Source: CAZCEC01 sp964497615
GTDB lineage: Bacteria > Chloroflexota > Anaerolineae > Anaerolineales > UBA6663
Assembly: GCA_964497615.1 (NCBI GenBank)
Contig: CAZCEC010000071.1
Location: 1 to 31,845 of the forward strand
Length of the DNA: 31,845 nucleotides
Reading direction: 5' to 3'
The stretch's first letter is position 1. Each line of letters begins with the position of its first letter. Of the stretch, positions 22,774 through 30,277 are shown piece after piece. Made by a program: the position numbers and the translations under genes. Under the pieces are notes generated by a model. That model saw only the letters and a list, made by a program, of their open reading frames with translations, was not told the DNA's origin and searched no databases.

Positions 22774-24141
22774 TCAGGGTATCCAAATTCGGATATCGTC
22801 GAATTCGTAGCCGACGTTGGCAGTTTCGGCGGCTCCGGCGCCGAGGCGGATCTGGCCCCGGCGAAATGGGACAATGTCCAGATCCTCAAATTCGTATACG
22901 TTGATATCGTTGAACCAAAGAGTGAAATGGTTGCCCTGAGCAACAAGTTTGAGTACGTTGCCAGCAGCCCGGTATTCAAGGTCGGGCGTGAATGTCCAGC
23001 CCGCCGTTATCTCATTTTGGGTGACCTTATCGTTCTCGCGGACGACCTTCATGACCCAAATCTGCTCGACCCCCGGGCGCAATTGGACTTCGTACCATCC
23101 GGCCGGCGTACCGCGGAAGCTTAGGTTGATGGAGCCGTCATAAGGCGAATCCACGAAATGGACCGTGGCTTCCATTGTAAAGTCACCCAGATAGGTGGAA
23201 AAAGGAACGTCGCAGCCGGTATAGGGGTCAGGCACCATGATCCTCAGGCGGTCTTGTTCAATGGAGCTATTGAGGCATTTGGTGTAGTCGTCGGCCGATA
23301 CGCCGATTTCAAAGTTCTCGTAAAAGACCAAGACCGGACGAAAGAGCGCCACAACCAAGACGACATCCAGCAACACGACGGCGCCAAGCGCGCCAGCCAA
23401 CCCATACACGTGGCGGGCAGAAATGGCAGGGCGTGTGACTGGCGAGGGTATGACCCGGCCGAGCAGCAGGTACAGCGGCACACCAGTGAACATACCCCAC
23501 ACTGCGCCAATGCCGAGCACTGACACCAGGACTTTCCCAATCTCGATCGGGGCGCCTTGCCCGTCGTAAATGAGAAGGATGAGCAGACCTAAGGCGATGA
23601 GGCCACTCACAACCCACACAGCCAGCCAGACAACAGCCATTGAAACAGTACTTCGTTTCAGCACCAGCGCCTGACAGGCACCAGACGGGATCAACATACC
23701 AACTACCGTTGCTAAGCTCACAAGAATCGCGGGCCACCAACTTGCCAACTGAGCGAGGTCATTGATAGTCCTACGCGGCATGTCGGGAAACATGTGTTGG
23801 ATCAACAGATAGAACACCATCCCGACCCCGCAGCCGCCAGTGGTGGCAACGATCCACCAATTCGCCCCGGGTAGATAGCTGCGTAGGATTGTCCAGTGCA
23901 ACCCACCAAGCACTACGCCAGCGGTCAAGCCACCGAGGATGGGATTTGCAACCCGATTTAGATTCACGACCTCTGCCTGAGTAAACACTAGAGTAACGAC
24001 AATTAGCCCAAAGGATGCTGCAACGGAGATGATGACCCATTGGACAACGAAGGGCCAACCGGGCGGGATAAATGGAGCGGCACCCGGTTGGAGGAAGGGC
24101 TCAGGCGAGTCTGAAACTGTGTCGGCGGGTGTGGTGGTCAT
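22774..24141 (-). CDS. Membrane protein with C-terminal LamG/jelly-roll-like domain
   Basis: 455 residues. About six hydrophobic segments fill residues 30-270, with a short gap of polar loops; the last is followed by a soluble region of about 180 residues (ENFEIGVSADDY to the end). That region has WYEVQLRPG, the NHFTLWFND block and GQIRLGAGAAE...YEFDDIRIW, the beta-sandwich pattern of LamG/3-keto-disaccharide-hydrolase-like domains that bind sugars or other ligands outside the cell. I do not recognise the membrane half. ATG 24141 (GGGGG five bases upstream) is preferred to the ATG four codons earlier. Codon use is less GC-rich than in its neighbours. Confidence 0.75.
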   Translation of the reverse strand: MTTTPADTVSDSPEPFLQPGAAPFIPPGWPFVVQWVIISVAASFGLIVVTLVFTQAEVVNLNRVANPILGGLTAGVVLGGLHWTILRSYLPGANWWIVATTGGCGVGMVFYLLIQHMFPDMPRRTINDLAQLASWWPAILVSLATVVGMLIPSGACQALVLKRSTVSMAVVWLAVWVVSGLIALGLLILLIYDGQGAPIEIGKVLVSVLGIGAVWGMFTGVPLYLLLGRVIPSPVTRPAISARHVYGLAGALGAVVLLDVVLVVALFRPVLVFYENFEIGVSADDYTKCLNSSIEQDRLRIMVPDPYTGCDVPFSTYLGDFTMEATVHFVDSPYDGSINLSFRGTPAGWYEVQLRPGVEQIWVMKVVRENDKVTQNEITAGWTFTPDLEYRAAGNVLKLVAQGNHFTLWFNDINVYEFEDLDIVPFRRGQIRLGAGAAETANVGYEFDDIRIWIP

Positions 24142-24755
24142 GCGATCCCCCATGAATCACGGTGATGTCTGAAGTGGATTTTAGCATAGCGAGGCGAGTC
24201 CGCTGATCGCTCCTTTGATGCGAAGACCGTCGAAGACCGTGCGTCAGGGCTTCGGCATTGAGGACCTTCGCGCACTGCCCGCGCTCGGGGCAACTTTGTC
24301 ACCCCGAGCGCGAACGAATCCAAGGCAGGGCTGGCGCACGAGACCGCGCGCGAGGGGTATCGCTGGCAGGAGCAATGATACGCCCTTCGGCTTCGCTCAG
24401 GGCAAGTTTTCGCGCGCGGAGGGGGCGGGAGGGCGGGCTTGCTAGTCCCGCGATCCCGGAAACCGCGGGACGCGGGATCCGGGACGTTCGCGCTGTGCGC
24501 AGCCGCCCAGTGGGCCAACGTGACAATGGACAACGTGACTTTCAATGACGGCCAATGTCGACCCCGAGCGCGAGTCGCGCGAGGCGGGGCAGGCGCACAA
24601 GACGGGGCGCGAGGGGTATCGATGACGAACCATTGAGACGCCTCGCGCCCGAAGAGGGTAGGCAGGCCGAACTGCTGGCATGCGCGCTCGGCGTGACAAT
24701 GTACCTTCACTGTCACCCGAGCGCAGTTGAATGGAAAGCCAGGCAGGCGTTCCCA
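24142..24755. other. ~600-bp gene-free repeat region
   Basis: Between divergent minus genes there is no credible gene. It contains the CGATCCCGG element (24451-24479), several CACCCCGAGCGCGA/TCACCCGAGCGC pieces, GCGCGAGGGGTATCG elements (24349, 24607), and partial inverted repeats around CGCCTCGCGCCC. The short frames seen are repeat translations. Confidence 0.6.
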
Positions 24756-25619
24756 TCACCCCACCGTAACCCGCCGTTCGGGCATGTTTTCCAGGCGGGT
24801 GAGCCAGTAGTGGGCGTCGAAGTTGTCGTCGCCGGTGAGGAAGCGCCAGAACTTGATGCGGTTGAGGATTTCCAGCCGGCCGTTGCCGCCCTCGAACCAG
24901 GGTTCCGACTTGCTTAAGATGGCCTGGAGATCGCCGGTGGGGGTCGCGGTGGAGAAGATGGGGCGGGGCTGGCTTTCGCTGCCGTCCAGGTCGCCGGTGT
25001 TCCACAGGCGCAGTTGGCGCACGGTGGGGTTCAGGCGCACCTTGAACATGTAGCGCTTCTGGCCGCTCCGGTTCTGCCGGCCGCAGTGCCAGATGCCGTG
25101 GTGCAGGGCCAGGATGGTGCCGGCCGGGCAGACCATCGGGATCTGGCCGGCGATGTTCTGGTAGCGGCCGATGTCCGATTCGTTGATGCGCCGGAAGTGG
25201 CTGCCCGGCACCAGCAGCGTGCCGCCCATCTCCAGGGGGACGTCGTGCGGAAAGTACATGAGCTGCAGGTCGAAGTGCAGCCGCAGGTCAATGGTGGAGT
25301 CGCCGTGCAGATGCTGGGCAGCGTCCTCGCGCGGCTCGCGGACGTGCACGAATTGATGGTCGAAGAGCGGGTCTGGCCCGACGAGGCTGTGAATGATGCC
25401 CTGGATCGCCGGCAGGCGCAGGACTTCGCCCAGGGCGGACGGCGGCGGATAGCAGCGGGCGAGCGGCGTGCCGGCGGGGGCGGCGGGCACCTCGCCTTCG
25501 ATCTCGCGCATGGCCCGCTCGTTGAGCGCGGGCGGGACAAGGGCGTCGAAGCGCAGGAAGCCGCGCGCCGCGAAGGTCGCCATCTGGCGCGAGGTGAGCA
25601 AGTGGGCTTTGTCAATCAT
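24756..25619 (-). CDS. Phytanoyl-CoA dioxygenase (PhyH) family oxygenase
   Basis: A 287-residue non-haem Fe(II)/2-oxoglutarate oxygenase, clearly different from the one at 9243-10166. The iron ligands are His105 and Asp107 in QHLHGDSTID and a distal His178 in HHGIWHCGRQNRSG; Arg at about 181-189 in RQNRSGQKR would bind 2-oxoglutarate. GGTLLVPGSHF (132-142) is the strand before the second His. The substrate is unknown. The ATG overlaps the stop of the upstream small gene by eight bases, so the two are translationally coupled and most likely work together. Confidence 0.85.
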   Translation of the reverse strand: MIDKAHLLTSRQMATFAARGFLRFDALVPPALNERAMREIEGEVPAAPAGTPLARCYPPPSALGEVLRLPAIQGIIHSLVGPDPLFDHQFVHVREPREDAAQHLHGDSTIDLRLHFDLQLMYFPHDVPLEMGGTLLVPGSHFRRINESDIGRYQNIAGQIPMVCPAGTILALHHGIWHCGRQNRSGQKRYMFKVRLNPTVRQLRLWNTGDLDGSESQPRPIFSTATPTGDLQAILSKSEPWFEGGNGRLEILNRIKFWRFLTGDDNFDAHYWLTRLENMPERRVTVG

Positions 25620-25893
25620 GGAGGTCCACCAGTTGTTCGAAGATGACTTCGTATTTGTAGAAGGAGGTGGTGAATTCGGTGCCGGGATAGGGCGGGATCA
25701 ACTGCGAGAACTGGATGGCACGCCACCCGGCGCGCAGGGCGTCCAGGCCGGTGGCGTAGGGGGGCTGGTCGCTGTCGCCGGTGGTGTGGCTCTCGCGCCC
25801 GGTGCCGTCATACAGCGTCCAGCCGATGACGTGGCTGTCCAGCGCGGAGTCGGATAGGTAGAGGATCAGGATATTCTGTCGCAGGTTGGGCAT
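25612..25893 (-). CDS. Small conserved-looking protein of unknown function
   Basis: 93 residues, no membrane span or signal peptide. It has a beta-strand-rich start (NILILYLSDSALDSHVIGW), a charged middle and an aromatic C-terminal helix (SFYKYEVIFEQLVDL). I do not recognise it. The ATG at 25893 is preceded by GGAG at five bases; an alternative ATG at 25944 lacks a good site and would overlap the toxin gene by 17 bases. Its stop overlaps the PhyH start, so it is probably the coupled partner of that oxygenase. Confidence 0.6.
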   Translation of the reverse strand: MPNLRQNILILYLSDSALDSHVIGWTLYDGTGRESHTTGDSDQPPYATGLDALRAGWRAIQFSQLIPPYPGTEFTTSFYKYEVIFEQLVDLHD

Positions 25894-25927
25894 GGCTGCT
25901 CCAAGCTCGTCATTATTCAGTGCTGGT

Positions 25928-26404
25928 TTAGCTGTTTGAGACATCTTGCTCGCCAGTCAGGTCGCTGGGTTGAGACAACCGCGTGAGGTGCTTCGCGCGG
26001 TCAAAGTCTGCATCGAAGCTGGCGAGGAAGGGGATAGCCCGCTTCTGACAAGAAACGGCAATCAGAGCATCATTGAAGTTCAGTTCGCCAGCGGATGCTT
26101 CTACCAGGGCGAGCACTTCGTCATAGTGGGCCGGCAGGTCGGGATACAGCCACGTGATCGTTTTGGTGGGAAACCGGGCTCTTAGGCGGCCAACCAACTC
26201 GGGATAGCCGCTGGACCGGCGCTTCTCATGCGTGCGGCGGGCCAAGGCGCTGACGACTTCGGCCAGGACACAGTCGAAGATGAAGGTTTGCAGGTCAGCC
26301 GCTTCGAGCGCGATTTGCAGTTGGCGGGCTTGTGAGTGCCACAGGTCCTGATCGTCAATCAGGCCGAGAACAAACGAGGTATCCAGCCCAACCCGGAGGG
26401 GCAT
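25928..26404 (-). CDS. PIN-domain ribonuclease, VapC-like toxin
   Basis: 158 residues. The four acidic residues of a PIN active site are present: Asp8 in GLDTSFV, Glu49 in CVLAEVV, Asp112 in LNFNDALIAV and Asp131 in SFDADFD. The domain binds Mg2+/Mn2+ and cleaves RNA. It lies three bases after the stop of the small antitoxin gene and lacks its own strong ribosome-binding site, so it is expressed by coupling. It is slightly longer than usual VapC proteins (about 130-140). The target RNA is unknown. Confidence 0.85.
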   Translation of the reverse strand: MPLRVGLDTSFVLGLIDDQDLWHSQARQLQIALEAADLQTFIFDCVLAEVVSALARRTHEKRRSSGYPELVGRLRARFPTKTITWLYPDLPAHYDEVLALVEASAGELNFNDALIAVSCQKRAIPFLASFDADFDRAKHLTRLSQPSDLTGEQDVSNS

Positions 26405-26407
26405 GGG

Positions 26408-26668
26408 CTAGTCGCCGTCATAGAGCGCTTCGCTATCGGCCAGCGCGTTGCCGCCGAGGGACGCCAGGCCGGTAAGAGTCCGCAGCGTTTGGGGCGGCAA
26501 GGGCCGGTTGGGGTAGCGATACTTCCGGCGGGCGCGGCGGGCGGGCGCACCCGACGGCGCAACCATGACCGTGACGCGGACTTCGGCGCCTTCCGGAAGT
26601 CGCAGGCGGCGGCGCAGTTTGAGCGTGCCTTTGGAATAACGAGCAAGGAGATTGGGGTAGTTGGTCAT
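26408..26668 (-). CDS. Antitoxin of the PIN toxin (DUF104/AF2212-like)
   Basis: 86 residues. The N-terminus is YSKGTLKLRRRLRLPEGAEV, a pattern of small DNA-binding antitoxins of the AF2212/DUF104 type, then VRVTVMV. The C-terminus ends LASLGGNALADSEALYDGD, which is a common end of antitoxins paired with PIN toxins and is the segment likely to block the toxin. A TATAAT box about 40 bases upstream can serve both genes. Such antitoxins usually repress their own promoter. Confidence 0.82.
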   Translation of the reverse strand: MTNYPNLLARYSKGTLKLRRRLRLPEGAEVRVTVMVAPSGAPARRARRKYRYPNRPLPPQTLRTLTGLASLGGNALADSEALYDGD

Positions 26669-26707
26669 GTCTGTTGATCGCCGCCGGAACGTCCGGTGAT
26701 AGTTTGG

Positions 26708-26713
26708 ATTATA
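26708..26713 (-). promoter_or_regulatory. -10 element (TATAAT) of the antitoxin-toxin operon
   Basis: TATAAT on the minus strand lies 39 bases before the antitoxin ATG. A possible -35 (TCGTTT at 26731-26736) has a 17-base spacer but overlaps one arm of the adjacent terminator by one base. Confidence 0.5.
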
Positions 26714-26735
26714 GCATGCGGGCCAAGCTGAAACG

Positions 26736-26770
26736 AAGCCGCCCCAGACCGAGAGAGCCAGGGGCGGCTT
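26736..26770 (-). terminator. Hairpin downstream of the FtsH-like gene
   Basis: AAGCCGCCCC (26736-26745) is perfectly complementary to GGGGCGGCTT (26761-26770), with a 15-base loop. It lies 45 bases after the stop of the minus-strand protease. The 3' tail on the minus strand is CGTTTC, only weakly U-rich. Confidence 0.7.
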
Positions 26771-26815
26771 GAATTGCGGACGACGCGGGGCGGCGGGCGT
26801 GACCCGTAACGAGTC

Positions 26816-28972
26816 TTACCCGCTGCTGCCGTTGTCTTTGTGGCCCTCGCCGTCGGCGGCCTGGCCGTTGCCGCTCTCGGGGGGCTTGGGGGCGGGGGTG
26901 GCGCGCAGGGCGGCGGGCAGGCCGTCGCGCTTGGCGGCGCTGGGGCGGGGCACGGCCGGGTTGGGCTGGGTGCCTTCGACCTTGGCTTCGGCGCCGGCCG
27001 GGGCCTCGGCGGGCAGTTCCGCGCCGCCAGCCACGGCCTTGACGGCCGGGTGCGGGTTGGTGTCGCCGGTGACGGGCGCGGAGGCCGCGGCAACGGCCAC
27101 GGGGGCCGGGATGCGCGCCGGGCCGCGGCCCAGGGCGCGCTGGCCGGCGGGGCCGCGGATGACCTTGGGCTGGTTGGGGCGGTAGCCGTTGTCGCCCAGG
27201 TACTGCATCAGGTCGGCGTTGGACAACTCGCCATGCTGGAGCAGGGCCTGGGCCACGGCTTCGACTTCGTCGGCGTGCTTGACCAGCAGCTGCTCGGTCT
27301 GCTCTTCCAGGGTCTTCCAGAAGCGCTCGATCATCTGGTCGGCGACGGCGCCGGCCGGGATGCCGTTGCCGCCGGAGGAGTTCTCGATGCCGCGGATGGG
27401 CGGGCCAAAGTAGCCGTAGCTGTAGAGCTGCCAGATGCGGAAGCGGATCTGGCTGAAGTCGCTGCCGGGGCCGCCGGCCGCGCCGGTCCAGTATTCGCCC
27501 AGGTGAAGCTTGGTGGCGACGTGGCCGGCCATGCTGACCATGATGTTGGCGGCGAAGCGCCGCAGGGGCGCGGCATAGACTTCGTTGCGGTCCACGTGCT
27601 GAACGTAGCCCAGGGCGCCGCCGCGGCGGACGATGCTGGTGCGGACGATGCGCTGCTCGGGTAATAAGTAGTGCTGGACGATGGCGTGCCCGGCTTCGTG
27701 GTAGGCCACCTGGGTGCGCTGGTCGTGGTCCATCTCCTCGATGGGCTGCTCGATGCCGAAGTGCTGTTCCTGGATGGCCTGGTCAATGTCGCGCTGGGCG
27801 ATGGCGTTGCGGCCACTGAACAGCGCGATGCGGACGGCGTCCTTGGTGATGGCGGCGGCGATCTGCGCCGGGGTGGCGTGCGGGGTGTCCTCGACGATGG
27901 CCTCGACGTTGACGGTCTCGTCGTACTTGACCTTGGACAGGTAGCCCTTGATGATCTCGCGGCGGCCGGTCTTGTCGGGGATGTTGACTTCAATCTTCTG
28001 GTCGAAGCGGCCGGGGCGCAATAGGGCCGGGTCGAGCACGTCGGGGCGGTTGGTGCTGCCCATGTAGAGCACGTGCCAGTTGCGCGGCGGCGCGGGCTTG
28101 CGGAAGAACTGGTACAGGCGGGCCTTGAACTTGTCGCCGCGGCTCTTCTCGTCAATGCCGTCCATTTCGTACAGCAGGCGGGTGAGCGAGCCGCTGCCGC
28201 CGCCGAACATGCCCATGCCCATCCCCATGCCCATGCCGCCCTGCCCGCCCATGACGCCGCTGCGGCTCATACCCACGGCGTCGATCTCGTCAATGTAGGC
28301 AATGCAGGCGCCGTACTCGCGGGCGAGCTTCTTGGCCTTGCCGCAGAACCACATCATCTTGAGCACGTCCACGCCGATGAACATGGCGCGGAAGCCGGAA
28401 CCCTCGATGGACATGAAGGGGATGCCGGCCTCGCCGGCCATGGCCTTGGCGAGCATGGTCTTGCCGGTGCCGGGTGGGCCGTAGAGCAGGATGCCGTTGA
28501 TGTACTTGCCGCCCATCTGCACGAACTTGTCGCGATCGGAGAGCAGGCTGATCCACTGCTTGACCAGGCGCAAGAGGGTGGGCTGGCCCCAGTAGTCATC
28601 GAAGTTCATGACCTTGGGGTCTTCGGGCCGAATGACTTCGACGCGGCTGCGGCTCATGAACCAGAAGATGGCGCCGAACTGGATGATCATGTACATCATC
28701 GCAAAGACGATGCGGCCGACGAAGCCGAGGATGATGAGCACCATGCTCAACACGGCCGGATCGCTGAACATCCAGATGACCAGGGCGATGATCAGCGCCC
28801 AGGGGAGGAAGCGGCGGAAGAGGCGCCAGGCGCGGGCCAGGGGCCGGTTGCGGCGGCTGACGATGTCGTTCTTGCGGGGGCCCTGGGGGCCCTTGGCGGC
28901 CTTGGGGCGGCCGAGCAGGCCCTTGGGGGCGGGCGGGGCCACTTGGGTCCCCGGGGTTAGCAGGTTGCTCAT
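26816..28972 (-). CDS. FtsH-family AAA zinc metalloprotease (divergent)
   Basis: 718 residues. Two membrane segments (about 57-70 and 76-106) precede an AAA domain: Walker A GPPGTGKT (165-172), the pore motif MFIG (197-200), Walker B IAYIDEID (224-231) and the sensor/arginine-finger part LLRPGRFDQ (318-324). The M41 protease domain has HEAGH (425-429) and the third zinc ligand Asp505. It unfolds and degrades membrane or short-lived proteins, as a hexamer. Unlike ftsH proper it has a Gly/Met run (242-261) just after Walker B and an Ala/Pro-rich C-terminal tail of about 90 residues, so it is a paralogue rather than housekeeping FtsH. A GAGG lies eight bases before the ATG. Confidence 0.9.
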   Translation of the reverse strand: MSNLLTPGTQVAPPAPKGLLGRPKAAKGPQGPRKNDIVSRRNRPLARAWRLFRRFLPWALIIALVIWMFSDPAVLSMVLIILGFVGRIVFAMMYMIIQFGAIFWFMSRSRVEVIRPEDPKVMNFDDYWGQPTLLRLVKQWISLLSDRDKFVQMGGKYINGILLYGPPGTGKTMLAKAMAGEAGIPFMSIEGSGFRAMFIGVDVLKMMWFCGKAKKLAREYGACIAYIDEIDAVGMSRSGVMGGQGGMGMGMGMGMFGGGSGSLTRLLYEMDGIDEKSRGDKFKARLYQFFRKPAPPRNWHVLYMGSTNRPDVLDPALLRPGRFDQKIEVNIPDKTGRREIIKGYLSKVKYDETVNVEAIVEDTPHATPAQIAAAITKDAVRIALFSGRNAIAQRDIDQAIQEQHFGIEQPIEEMDHDQRTQVAYHEAGHAIVQHYLLPEQRIVRTSIVRRGGALGYVQHVDRNEVYAAPLRRFAANIMVSMAGHVATKLHLGEYWTGAAGGPGSDFSQIRFRIWQLYSYGYFGPPIRGIENSSGGNGIPAGAVADQMIERFWKTLEEQTEQLLVKHADEVEAVAQALLQHGELSNADLMQYLGDNGYRPNQPKVIRGPAGQRALGRGPARIPAPVAVAAASAPVTGDTNPHPAVKAVAGGAELPAEAPAGAEAKVEGTQPNPAVPRPSAAKRDGLPAALRATPAPKPPESGNGQAADGEGHKDNGSSG

Positions 28973-29227
28973 TCAGCGCCTCACTTTCACCGAACCAGCC
29001 AGGTCATCGCTTAAACAAGTCACGCGCCGGATGCGCGGCGCGCGAAGGACACGGCCAGGGCCGTGGAGGGTATGGGGTGCCCGTGGTGCCAATTTTGGGC
29101 GCGGAATTGCAGTGCCATCGGCGTTATCCATAAAGTTTACCCGGATTCACCATCCCGGACAAGCGAATCTTACGGATTAATACGAAGATTCACAGGTTTC
29201 TCATTTTACCAGGGGGGAGGCGGGAAG

Positions 29228-29292
29228 GTTCATGAGGAAGGATGAAGGATGAATTATGAAGGATGAAGGCAGGGCGGCGGACGACCGACGAC
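29228..29292 (+). repeat. GAAGGATGAAGG/GACGACCGACG word array
   Basis: Same words as at 3505-3670: GAGGAAGGATGAAGGATGAA, then GACGACCGACGACGG. It codes for no protein. Confidence 0.6.
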
Positions 29293-29455
29293 GGAAGGCG
29301 GGAGGCGGGAGGCAAGGTGGGCGGACGAACCCAGTGCGGAGGCGGGTGGCGGATGACGCGGGCAGGAGACGGCGAAATACCTTCGGATGGCACAGATTAG
29401 GCCGGGCGGCGGGCCGCTAATCGGGACGCGGCACCATGCGAGACGCGGCGGCGGG

Positions 29456-29485
29456 AAAAAGAGAGACGCGGCGGCGCGCCGTCTC
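29456..29485 (-). terminator. Second GAGACG hairpin with T-run
   Basis: GAGAC (29463-29467) plus GGCG pair with CGCC plus GTCTC (29481-29485), with a two-base bulge, and on the minus strand the stem runs into TCTTTTT. It looks like a degenerate tandem copy of the terminator at 29511-29539. Confidence 0.6.
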
Positions 29486-29510
29486 AGGGTGGGAGGCGCG
29501 GCGGCGGAAC

Positions 29511-29539
29511 AAAAAGAGACGCGGGGGCACCGCGTCTCT
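29511..29539 (-). terminator. Intrinsic terminator of the ubiA-plsC operon
   Basis: On the minus strand AGAGACGCG and CGCGTCTCT form a perfect 9-bp stem with a 7-base loop, running straight into TTTT. It lies 19 bases after the plsC-like stop. Confidence 0.88.
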
Positions 29540-29557
29540 ACGGGGGGAGGAGGCGGC

Positions 29558-30256
29558 TCAGGCCTGGGCGGAGGCGGCGGGGGCGGGCAGGCGCTGGGTG
29601 CGCTCGGAGTCGGCGGCGAGGCGGGCCTGCTCGACCAGGCCGGCGATGCGGGCCCAGACGAGATCGGTGGCGCGGCGGACTTCGGGGGCGGTGGCCGGGC
29701 CGGCGGGCGGGTGCCAGGCGGGACCAACGTGCAGATGGCAGTGGCCGCCCACTTGATAGTAGCCCACGCGTTCGCGCCCGCCGAACTTGTACTTCAAGGT
29801 GAGCATATGCTCGGGCGGCACATAGACGCCCACGGGCACCAGCGGCGCGCCGGTGGCCAGCGCCAGGCGCACGGCGCCGGTGTGCGGGCGGGCCAGGCCG
29901 CCGCGCGGGCTGATGCGGCCCTCCGGGCACAGCGCGATGGAGTAGCCCTGGGCCAGCCGCTGCGCGGCCTGGGCGAGGACCTGCTCCGGCTGGCCGCGCA
30001 CGACCGGGATGTGCCCGGCGCGGCGCAGCAGCCGGCCGGCGATGGGCAGGTCGAACAGATCGGCCTGGGCCAGGTAGCACAGCCGGTCCGGGAAGAGGCG
30101 CGGCAGGGCGGCCACGGCCGTGACGTCCGGGTGGTTGGCGATGATGATCTTGGGGCCGGGCGGAACGTGCTCCAGGCCGGCGGCGCGGAGGCCGCGCGTG
30201 AAGAGACTGGTGTAACCGTAGGCCAGGGCTTCGACCAAGCTATGCCAACCGTTCAT
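29558..30256 (-). CDS. PlsC-like 1-acylglycerol-3-phosphate acyltransferase
   Basis: 232 residues with the LPLAT fold. Motif I reads IIIANHPDVTAVAAL (His42), motif II RLLRRAGHIPVVRG (76-88), motif III CPEGRIS (110-116) and motif IV APLVPVGVYV. The enzyme class transfers an acyl chain to a glycerol-phosphate lipid on the inner face of the membrane. The conserved HX4D aspartate is missing: the residue five after His42 is Ala47, and an Asp (44) sits two after it instead. Activity or substrate may be changed. An AAGGAGG stands five bases before the ATG. It follows the UbiA-family gene by 21 bases, in one operon. Confidence 0.85.
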   Translation of the reverse strand: MNGWHSLVEALAYGYTSLFTRGLRAAGLEHVPPGPKIIIANHPDVTAVAALPRLFPDRLCYLAQADLFDLPIAGRLLRRAGHIPVVRGQPEQVLAQAAQRLAQGYSIALCPEGRISPRGGLARPHTGAVRLALATGAPLVPVGVYVPPEHMLTLKYKFGGRERVGYYQVGGHCHLHVGPAWHPPAGPATAPEVRRATDLVWARIAGLVEQARLAADSERTQRLPAPAASAQA

Positions 30257-30277
30257 GGGGTCCTCCTTAGCCAGGCA

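Larger units (their letters stand above)
28973..29510. other. Gene-free spacer with repeats and an AT-rich stretch
   Basis: No gene is supported on either strand. It contains an AT-richer stretch (29090-29210) with an inverted pair GAATCTT (29165-29171) and AAGATTC (29185-29191), the GAAGGATGAAGG word array at 29228-29292, and GAGACGCGG repeats at 29438-29485. Confidence 0.55.

Noticed and set aside
21111..22979. 622-codon minus-strand frame opposite the propeller gene
   Set aside because: Antisense to a clear lipoprotein with PD40 blades; its Arg/His/Val composition is that of a shadow.
24154..24755. tRNA or other structured RNA gene in the repeat region
   Set aside because: The inverted repeats give simple hairpins; no TYC-like arm, anticodon stem or CCA-type end was found.
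29063..29245. 60-codon plus-strand frame in the spacer before the plsC-like gene
   Set aside because: No ribosome-binding site, runs into the GAAGGATGAAGG array and shows no family pattern.
3505..29292. CRISPR array
   Set aside because: The repeats are short words without regular unique spacers, and no cas gene is seen.
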